A stretch of DNA of 43,396 nt, taken from positions 1-43,396 of the forward strand of contig WFXC01000047.1 in the NCBI GenBank assembly GCA_015490805.1, read 5' to 3'. Position numbers and translations under genes: made by a program. Below are positions 8,575 through 14,270 of the stretch, piece by piece. How positions within the stretch are numbered: position 1 is the first letter of the stretch; each line of letters begins with the position of its first letter. The notes below the pieces were generated by a model. That model worked only from the letters and a program-made list of their open reading frames with translations. It had not been told where the DNA came from and made no database searches. The DNA is from Candidatus Kapaibacterium sp. Lineage in GTDB: Bacteria; Bacteroidota; Ignavibacteria; Kapaibacteriales; WFXC01.

Positions 8575-8951
8575 TCGGGCAGCTCGAAGGTGTCTTCCGG
8601 TAGTTGGACAAAGATCCAGCCATCCTGTTCCACAACAGCAAATTCCTGGAGGCGTGCATTTCCTCCGCCTTGAACCGCACCGTTTTCTAAGGAGTAACAC
8701 CAGCCGTGTAGCGGGCAGGTGACTGTGTTGCGATCCAGATCAACCATCCCGTCTGCTAAAACCGGGAGTTTTAAGTGCAGACACATATTGGAAAAGGCTT
8801 TGCATTCTCCACTGGCAAGCCGGAAAATCGCAATTTCTTCTCCTGTTTCTAATTGAGCAGCTCTGGCTCGGGAACTCAGAACTTCTTCAGAGCGGCAAAT
8901 GCGCTGGTAGCGTTTGCCATCAATTTCAAGAATTGGTGTCCACAGACTCAT
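8562..8951 (-). CDS. Rieske [2Fe-2S] ferredoxin-type protein
   Basis: This is a single Rieske domain of about 129 residues. The cluster ligands are the CLH pair in SNMCLHLKLP and, 19 residues later, the CPLH pair in TCPLHGWCYSL. The following LENGAVQGGGNARLQEF is the usual shape of small NirD-like or dioxygenase-ferredoxin proteins. It is soluble, with no signal peptide, and probably a cytoplasmic electron carrier. The start is uncertain: the ATG at 8951 has GAAGAA upstream and is preferred, while 8966 is an alternative; both overlap the upstream hydrolase gene. The redox partner is unknown; queG directly downstream needs reducing power, which makes it a candidate partner by context only. Confidence 0.9.
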   Translation of the reverse strand: MSLWTPILEIDGKRYQRICRSEEVLSSRARAAQLETGEEIAIFRLASGECKAFSNMCLHLKLPVLADGMVDLDRNTVTCPLHGWCYSLENGAVQGGGNARLQEFAVVEQDGWIFVQLPEDTFELPEWLR

Positions 8952-9822
8952 TCGATGGTTCTTCATACGCCGTGATTGTGACTGTTTCGCCCACGCGAAA
9001 TCCCCCTTTGGGGTGAGCATCTAAGGTTCCAGCTTGAATGAAAGCATCGTGCTGAAAGACGATTAACCAGTGTTCTTCATACGCTTGCGGGAACACGGAT
9101 TTTTTCTCCGCCAGTGTGGTCAGCGGGAAATTATCATACGCCATAATGTAGGGGTAAGGAACGTGGGCAGCCGTTGGGCAGAGGTCGGAGGGGAAAAAGA
9201 GGATGCCATCAGGAGTTTCGATCCGTACCGCTTGCAGGGCTTTGGTGTGCCCATAGAAAGTCTGAACAAAAATCCCGCGGAAAATTTCGCCATCGCCTGC
9301 AAGGGTTTCCAGTCGGCCGGCTTCTGCTAAGGGTTCAAAATTTTCTTTCAGGAACGATGCGCGGTCTTTTTCCGTCGGTTCCCGTGCCCATAGAAGTTGT
9401 TCCTCCTGAACGTAGTAGGTGGCATTGGGAAATGTGGGAACGATCTCTCCGGTTTCCAGCAGTGTCGTGGCGCCACCGCAGTGATCAAAATGCAGGTGAG
9501 TCAAAATTACATCGGTGACATCTTCGGGGGAGAGTCCAAAGCGTGCCAGTGATGTTTTCAGGGAATACCGGGAAGTATCGATTTTGTAAATCGAGCGGAA
9601 TTTTTCATTCCCTTTGGGGTCGTTCCCGGTGTCCACTAAGATCACTTTATCCTCCGTTCGGATGAGCAGGCTTCGGGCAGCCATCGGGATGCGGTTTTTC
9701 TCGTCGGCTGGATGATAGGACCGTTCCCAGAGCACTTTGGGTACGACGCCGAACATTGCGCCTCCATCCAGACCAAAGCGTCCGGTTTCCAGCAATTCGA
9801 TCTGGTAAGCACCGAGTTGCAT
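8926..9822 (-). CDS. Metallo-beta-lactamase fold hydrolase
   Basis: This protein of 298 residues contains a complete set of zinc ligands: HLHFDH, then the His in YGHTKA, the Asp in FPSDLCPT, and the His in FQHDAF. The pattern matches the lactonase/YtnP-like branch of the metallo-beta-lactamase superfamily, whose members hydrolyse lactones, esters or related small molecules. The substrate cannot be read from the sequence. No signal peptide is seen with the ATG at 9822 (MQLGAYQIEL), chosen because AAGGA and GGAG lie just upstream; the same frame extends to 9885. It is the first gene of the operon hydrolase-Rieske-queG-trxB and overlaps the Rieske gene. A directly repeated 23-base element lies about 100-190 bases upstream. 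Confidence 0.9.
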   Translation of the reverse strand: MQLGAYQIELLETGRFGLDGGAMFGVVPKVLWERSYHPADEKNRIPMAARSLLIRTEDKVILVDTGNDPKGNEKFRSIYKIDTSRYSLKTSLARFGLSPEDVTDVILTHLHFDHCGGATTLLETGEIVPTFPNATYYVQEEQLLWAREPTEKDRASFLKENFEPLAEAGRLETLAGDGEIFRGIFVQTFYGHTKALQAVRIETPDGILFFPSDLCPTAAHVPYPYIMAYDNFPLTTLAEKKSVFPQAYEEHWLIVFQHDAFIQAGTLDAHPKGGFRVGETVTITAYEEPSNESVDTNS

Positions 9823-9924
9823 CACTCCGCCATCCTTCGTGAAACTTCCATTTTGCCAACTGCAAAAATAGAGAATCCCCCGCATCCGGTAGGCATAGGT
9901 TATCCCAGAGCAAGCCTTAATGCT

Positions 9925-10014
9925 CTCTTTTGGAGTGCTTGTTCAGGGACCAGATTGTGAAGGCTCTCGGTTTACAAACCTAACGCGTCTCCTCTTTTGG
10001 AGTGCTTGTTCAGG
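9925..10014. repeat. Perfect 23-base direct repeat, two copies 67 bases apart
   Basis: The core GGAGTGCTTGTTCAGG is identical, as are seven bases before it, at 9925-9947 and 9992-10014; with one mismatch the match extends to AC on the right. The intervening 44 bases are not repeated. The pair lies upstream of the leftward metallo-hydrolase operon, so tandem binding sites for a regulator are possible. A two-copy CRISPR remnant was considered and not favoured, because the repeat is short and lacks a terminal palindrome. Confidence 0.6.
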
Positions 10015-10394
10015 AACGGAGCGACCGGTGATATTCACGCTGCCTACAGTAAAAAGGGTAGCATAGAGAACACCAGATGAAACATCAGCAAGGCTTACTT
10101 CCACTAAGGGAGTCTCTTCCCTTCGCCGCCGCTCATTGTGCGGCGAACTGTGCACTAATGGCAGTGTGGATTATCATCTTTGTTTTTCTTACTTGCTTTT
10201 TCATTACGGATTTGGCAAGGCTGATGGTGTGTTTTTAAAGCGCTGCGTAAAGCGAGGTCCTTGCTTCTTATCGTGAGGAACGTTGGAAATGCTCATTTTA
10301 ATCAGACTGACGTGTGCTTTGATCCTTACCACGATGGGAAAGCAGTGCCGGTAGGTAATCTAAGTGTGATTATGAGGAAAGTTCGCTTGAGTTT

Positions 10395-10492
10395 GTGCGT
10401 AGAGCGGAAGAATTGAAGGGAAGGTAGATTAACAGGAATATAAGCTGAACAAATTTTCGCCGTGTGTGGAGCGCAGAAACTGAAGGGAAGGT
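10395..10492. repeat. Imperfect 31-base direct repeat, two copies 67 bases apart
   Basis: The segments 10395-10425 and 10462-10492 agree at 25 of 31 positions. Their last 12 bases, TGAAGGGAAGGT, are identical. The start-to-start distance is 67 bases, the same as for the unrelated repeat at 9925-10014. No further copies were seen in this gap. Confidence 0.5.
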
Positions 10493-10562
10493 TGGGAGAT
10501 AAGGAGGGTAATTGCTTGCAGAGACTTAGGGCGCCAAAACAAGAAAATCGGTAACAACATCG

Positions 10563-10568
10563 TATAAT
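10563..10568 (+). promoter_or_regulatory. Possible -10 box (TATAAT) for the antitoxin gene
   Basis: A perfect TATAAT lies about 70 bases before the antitoxin start at 10639. No good -35 hexamer is seen 16-18 bases upstream, so the assignment rests on the -10 alone and on the position in an AT-rich gap. Confidence 0.3.
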
Positions 10569-10638
10569 GCTATGCAGAAAGTTTGAGTGTAACGGAGATT
10601 GTCTTTTGAAGTTGAAAACACTGGAGTGGTATCCTTAA

Positions 10639-10890
10639 ATGGAAAAGGCGAGACAGAACATCAAGAAGACGGAAATTGCGTATGAGAGGGAAATAGAATT
10701 AAAGATACAAGCGTTACCTGAGGATTTGCAGAAAGAAGTTTTAGATTTTGTAGAATTTTTGCTAGGGAAATACAAAAGTGGAGGAGGTAAGATCAGGAAG
10801 TTAAAGTTTGACTGGGAGGGAGGCTTATCGGAGATAGGGAAGCAATATACTTCGGTTGAGTTGCAGCACAAGGCTCTGAGCTGGAGGTAA
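10639..10890 (+). CDS. DUF2281/VapB-like antitoxin
   Basis: This small charged protein of 83 residues has the core LPEDLQKEVLDFVEFLLGKY, typical of the DUF2281 family of antitoxin-like proteins that usually precede PIN-domain toxins. From family knowledge, it would bind and neutralise its toxin partner and repress its own operon. Its stop and the toxin start share one base (TAATG), the usual toxin-antitoxin coupling. The toxin gene that follows is only an N-terminal fragment, so the antitoxin is probably an orphan. Base composition is clearly more AT-rich than in the metabolic genes to the left, as in the restriction-modification genes to the right. Confidence 0.78.
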   Translation: MEKARQNIKKTEIAYEREIELKIQALPEDLQKEVLDFVEFLLGKYKSGGGKIRKLKFDWEGGLSEIGKQYTSVELQHKALSWR

Positions 10891-11036
10891 TGTTTTTGTT
10901 GGATACAAACGTATTTCTGGAAATTCTTCTGGATCAGGAAAAGAAAGAAGAGCGCAAGAAATTTTTGAATGACAATATTGAGGGGCTTAACGCGGGAGAT
11001 TTTCGTATCCTATTTGCGGGCATCGATCGTTGTTAA
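10890..11036 (+). pseudogene. Truncated VapC/PIN-domain toxin remnant
   Basis: The frame of 48 codons starts MFLLDTNVFLEILLDQE, the standard first strand of a PIN-domain nuclease with its first metal-binding Asp. It keeps similarity through FLNDNIEGL and then diverges and stops. A full PIN toxin has about 130 residues with three more conserved acidic residues; none is found in any frame of the next 150 bases. The remnant is therefore very likely non-functional as an RNase. Loss of the toxin body may have accompanied insertion of the restriction-modification genes just downstream; that link is inference. Confidence 0.75.
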
Positions 11037-11193
11037 TGCTTCCTTAATGTATACCTGTCGCTAAACTGTATGATGCTGGATGCGCATTGATGTCTGTGCG
11101 AGTAGGAGCATTTTCTTCATGATAGTTCAGGTTCCGCCAGTTAACAAAGTATAAAATAGAAGTTTGAGTCAGTAGCTTCAAAGAGAAGAAGAA

Positions 11194-12234
11194 ATGAAAA
11201 AAACAAAAAATGTACAGGATATGAGCTTGTTTTCTGAAGCCGAGCCTAATGAGGATAAAGTTGGGAGAACCACGACCGAAAAACTTCATCGTTTGGATTT
11301 GCATAGCGAATTGCGAGAGAAGATACTTCCTTTTTGTCGTTTGCGGTATGGTGAAGTATGGGAAGATCCAGTTAGAGGACACAGAGTAGGAGTGTTAGAT
11401 GCCACTAAATTTGAAGATGTTAAACAAATAATGGGGGACAAGAAAGCGGATCTTGTCATAAACGATCCGCCATATAATGTTGCTGTGGGAAATGCCAATA
11501 CCAGCAATTTGTTCAAAATATCGCTTGATGAATATTTGAAATTCTCGGAGAAGTGGATTAAAAACACCATAGAGATTATGGCACCTGATGCGCACTTGTA
11601 CATTTGGATAGGAGCGGACTATAAGGATAACTTTCAACCTCTTCCGGATTTGATGATTCTCATGCGGCAGTTTAAAGAACTCAGGCCAAGAAATTATATT
11701 ACTGTGAGAAACCAAAGAGGGTATGGGACACAGAAGAACTGGATGTGGGTGAGACAAGAATTGCTTCATTATGCTAAAGGCAATCCGCCGTTTAGAGTAG
11801 TATATACAGACATTCCTAAGATACTTCGCGGGTATTACAAGGTGGTTGGTGGAAGACTCACCGAAAATTTGGAGAGAAGTAGGTCAAGCACATTAAGGCC
11901 GGGAAATGTATGGGTCGACATTCAACAGGTGTTTTACCGAATGGAAGAAAATGTTCCGGGATGTTATGCTCAGAAACCCTTACGGGCAATAGAACGAATC
12001 GTTTTGAGTAGTAGTAAAAAGGAGGACTTAGTTGCAGACTTTTTTGCACATTCGGGAACAACACTGATTGTAGGTGAAATGCATAATAGAATTGTGTATA
12101 CCTTTGACATAGATCCAGTTTTTGCTGAGATAACGATAAGGAGACTGGAACGCTTCAGGAAGATGGGCAAACTTGGATGGCAGTGGAGAAATCCTTTTCC
12201 CGAAATTGAAAGGAAAGAGAGAAGATGGATCTAA
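11194..12234 (+). CDS. Type II DNA methyltransferase, beta-class (N6-adenine or N4-cytosine)
   Basis: This protein of 346 residues transfers methyl groups from S-adenosylmethionine to DNA and protects host sites from the adjacent endonuclease. The catalytic motif DPPYN is at about residues 91-95. The SAM-binding FxGxG-like motif, DFFAHSGTT, is at about 281-289, preceded by QKPLRAIERIV (motif X). The order catalytic-then-SAM defines the beta class, and DPPY favours N6-adenine. The start at 11194 follows AGAAGAAG. The gene overlaps the endonuclease start by ten bases. AT-rich composition and many AAA, AGA and ATA codons set it apart from neighbouring metabolic genes, which suggests horizontal transfer. 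The recognition site cannot be read from the sequence. Confidence 0.93.
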   Translation: MKKTKNVQDMSLFSEAEPNEDKVGRTTTEKLHRLDLHSELREKILPFCRLRYGEVWEDPVRGHRVGVLDATKFEDVKQIMGDKKADLVINDPPYNVAVGNANTSNLFKISLDEYLKFSEKWIKNTIEIMAPDAHLYIWIGADYKDNFQPLPDLMILMRQFKELRPRNYITVRNQRGYGTQKNWMWVRQELLHYAKGNPPFRVVYTDIPKILRGYYKVVGGRLTENLERSRSSTLRPGNVWVDIQQVFYRMEENVPGCYAQKPLRAIERIVLSSSKKEDLVADFFAHSGTTLIVGEMHNRIVYTFDIDPVFAEITIRRLERFRKMGKLGWQWRNPFPEIERKERRWI

Positions 12235-12935
12235 AACAACTGAAGGAATACTTAGAGAGATTGACTGCGTCGTTAAGTGAGAAAAATAGGCAAGTACTGC
12301 AAGCAAGGTTGCAAGGCCTCATTTCAGTGTTTCCTTTCAACGAATATGAATACATTTTGATGTTTTTGCTTGATAAAGGTGTCTTGACTTTTGCGGAGTA
12401 CGAGAAGCTGAGGAAAAGCTACGTTTCTGCTAACCGATATGCTGAGCTTTATGGACTTGCTCCACGCATTTTTGGTGAGATGTGGCATGAACATCTTATG
12501 GAATTGGATCATAGGTTCAGAAAGCCTGACAAGTCTCTTGATCCCAATTACGATGGCCAGTATGATTTATGGATAGAGGGAGTCAGAGTAGAGGTCAAAG
12601 CTTGTAGGGCAGCGAATGCCAAGCAAAGGGGCAATCTTGTTGAAAAAGCCTTGAGGTATAATTCCAAAGAACCTTATTGGATGAATTTTCAGCAGATAAA
12701 AACCGGTATGGCTGATGTTTTCATATTCATTGGGGTATGGTTGGATAAGATTGCATATTGGGTATTGTCAAGTGAGGAGGTTAGAAAAAATAAGTACTAC
12801 AGCTCACAGCATAGAGGAGGAATAGAGTATCAAATTGGAATTACGAATAGGAACATAGCGGAGTTTGATGCTTATCTGACAGAGCCACATAAAATAGGAG
12901 ATGTGGTCATTGAGAAAGGGAAGCAGGAAAAATGA
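12225..12935 (+). CDS. Probable type II restriction endonuclease (PD-(D/E)xK)
   Basis: This protein of 236 residues is encoded directly after, and overlapping, the DNA methyltransferase. A candidate PD-(D/E)xK active site is Asp114 followed by Glu123-Val-Lys125 in YDLWIEGVRVEVKACRA, a D-x8-E-x-K arrangement typical of restriction nucleases. The N-terminal half (residues 1-85) is helical and charged and may bind DNA. It has no close resemblance to a named endonuclease that I recognise, so specificity is unknown. Its role is inferred mainly from the catalytic motif and the R-M gene pair layout. It shares the AT-rich base use of the methyltransferase. A short inverted repeat follows at about 12943-12965. 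Confidence 0.85.
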   Translation: MDLKQLKEYLERLTASLSEKNRQVLQARLQGLISVFPFNEYEYILMFLLDKGVLTFAEYEKLRKSYVSANRYAELYGLAPRIFGEMWHEHLMELDHRFRKPDKSLDPNYDGQYDLWIEGVRVEVKACRAANAKQRGNLVEKALRYNSKEPYWMNFQQIKTGMADVFIFIGVWLDKIAYWVLSSEEVRKNKYYSSQHRGGIEYQIGITNRNIAEFDAYLTEPHKIGDVVIEKGKQEK

Positions 12936-13298
12936 AAAACGCTGGAATCCAGTGTCTCCCAGCTTTCATATTACTGCTTTACATTCCGTGAACAGTTTCT
13001 TCTGAATAGGGCTATTTTGATTTTGAGCGTGTATGCTGGAAACGATGCTTTTCCGCTTATCCTTGAATTTCTAATAGCCAGAGTATTTGTGTCAGCGTTG
13101 TTGAATCTTACTATGCTTCCCACCCCGGCAGGTTTCCCCTTGGTCAATTGCATTTCTGGAAAGTGCCAGGGTGTTTCTGAGGAAAGAATGGCTGGAATGG
13201 CGTTGTCAAAAATTCAGAGTGTCAGTTGCCAATTCACCATAGTTTCGTATTTTTAGGAGCATCGTGTCGAATTTTAAACTGTTGGAAAGGGGAAAGCG
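12936..13298. other. 363-base gap after the restriction-modification pair
   Basis: Nothing with convincing coding character is seen. Frames of 60-80 codons are open on both strands (for example 13017-13256 plus and 12971-13153 minus) but show no recognisable motif. GCTGG...CCCAGCTTT at about 12943-12967 could form a weak stem past the endonuclease stop. The right end carries the ribosome-binding sequence of the next gene (AAAGGGGAAAGCG). Confidence 0.4.
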
Positions 13299-14006
13299 AT
13301 GAAAATGACCAGGTATTTTATTGTGCTGTTCTGTTTAAGCTTTGCCTATCAGTGGGGGAGCGCACAGGATCAGGGAACAGTCGTTTTTAAACTGAAGCTG
13401 GAAGGATCGATCTCGGAACACGAGAAAATGCTCGATGGGTCGACGATGAAGATGGTGTGGAAGGGAGAGAAACTGTATGTCGAGCAAAATGCCAAACAGA
13501 TGAAAATGATTATGGTCGAGGATCCAGAGGAAACGCTGGTGTTGATCGATCGAATGGGGCAAAAAGTAATGATGCGGCATAAAAATACTGCTGCTGAAGA
13601 AGCCGACGATGAGGATGCAGCGGGATATGACATCACCTACACCGATGAAACCAGGACCATCGCAGGGTATCCGTGTAAGAAGGCAATTCTGAAGCCCAGA
13701 AAGGTTCAGAATCAGAAACAAATGCCATTTGCGGACGAGAATCGGGTTCAGTTTGTCGAAGTCTGGTATACCGAGAAGCTGCCGAATTACTTGAAAGGCA
13801 AAGATCTTGGCGAGGGGATGAATAGTGCCGATGTGATGTTCCGGGACTTGAAGGGGTGTCCACTGGAGTACAAGACGGTGACGAGTAAGGTCACAACAAC
13901 GCTGACAGTGCTCGAAATCAATTTCGATCCCGTGCCAGATGAGGTTTTCAATGTCTCGACTGAGGGTTATCAGGAGATGAAACTTTTTATGAATGAGGAA
14001 GAATAG
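13299..14006 (+). CDS. DUF4412/GLPGLI-type secreted protein
   Basis: This protein of 235 residues has a clear signal peptide (positive start, then FIVLFCLSFAYQWGSAQ) with cleavage probably after SAQ. The mature part has long alternating strands and the pattern DETRTIAGYPCKKAIL followed by VEVWYTEKLP. That is the hallmark of DUF4412/GLPGLI proteins, periplasmic or outer-membrane-linked proteins of Bacteroidota-like bacteria with no proven function. Met- and Lys-rich stretches (KQMKMIMVED) are notable. The ATG is preceded by AAAGGGG at a good distance. It stands alone between the R-M island and a convergent HEAT protein gene. Confidence 0.85.
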   Translation: MKMTRYFIVLFCLSFAYQWGSAQDQGTVVFKLKLEGSISEHEKMLDGSTMKMVWKGEKLYVEQNAKQMKMIMVEDPEETLVLIDRMGQKVMMRHKNTAAEEADDEDAAGYDITYTDETRTIAGYPCKKAILKPRKVQNQKQMPFADENRVQFVEVWYTEKLPNYLKGKDLGEGMNSADVMFRDLKGCPLEYKTVTSKVTTTLTVLEINFDPVPDEVFNVSTEGYQEMKLFMNEEE

Positions 14007-14270
14007 CGCGTTTGCCCTGGTACCAGTTCTGCTGAGCAACATTGTCTGCTGAAGTATATGGTTTGCCGCGATTGCCTGGATAATTTCGTGCAGATAGAGC
14101 ACCGTGTGTTTCCTTGCAGGGAAGATGGAAGCGGCGGTCTTGATAAGTAAAGGTGGGCAGAAGATCCGTTTTGCGGTTTCGATGAGATTGCTTTGCTGTT
14201 GCTCCTCTAATTCTGCAAAGTATAGGAAGGATCCGAGTGGCAAGTGGCGATCAGAGAGTAGATTGACTGT
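14007..14270. other. 264-base intergenic region between convergent genes
   Basis: No terminator hairpin is obvious. On the minus strand a frame runs unbroken from about 14264 through this gap and into the antisense of the DUF4412 gene. Its gap-encoded part (for example LGSFLYFAELEEQQQ and HTVLYLHEIIQAIAAN) has protein-like composition, but it has no good start codon, only TTG at 14243, and matches no family I recognise. It is treated as unexplained rather than as a gene. Confidence 0.35.

Larger units (their letters stand above)
9823..10638. other. 816-base gene-poor region between divergent genes, with two direct-repeat pairs
   Basis: No convincing gene is seen. It holds two pairs of direct repeats (9925-10014 and 10395-10492) and an inverted repeat TTCGCCGC/GCGGCGAA at 10122-10147 without a T run. 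There is a short open stretch at about 10220-10418 (reading VGNAHFNQTDVCFDPYHDG) that matches nothing I recognise. A perfect TATAAT sits at 10563. Base composition shifts from balanced on the left to AT-rich on the right, where the toxin-antitoxin and restriction-modification island begins. It probably contains the promoter of the metallo-hydrolase operon on the minus strand and of the antitoxin gene on the plus strand. Confidence 0.5.

Noticed and set aside
7570-8700. 376-residue version of QueG
   Set aside because: The extra 42 residues are Cys/Arg-rich and lie within the Rieske gene in another frame; the ATG at 8574 matches the family start.
9925-10014. Possible two-repeat CRISPR
   Set aside because: Only two copies, a 23-base repeat without a typical palindrome, and no cas genes in the window. 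It is kept as a direct repeat.
11037-11193. Remainder of the VapC toxin in another frame
   Set aside because: None of the three plus-strand frames shows the later conserved acidic residues of a PIN domain, so truncation rather than a simple frameshift is more likely.
13017-13256. 79-residue plus-strand frame after the endonuclease
   Set aside because: No ribosome-binding site, no recognised motif, and an equally open frame on the other strand; composition looks non-coding.
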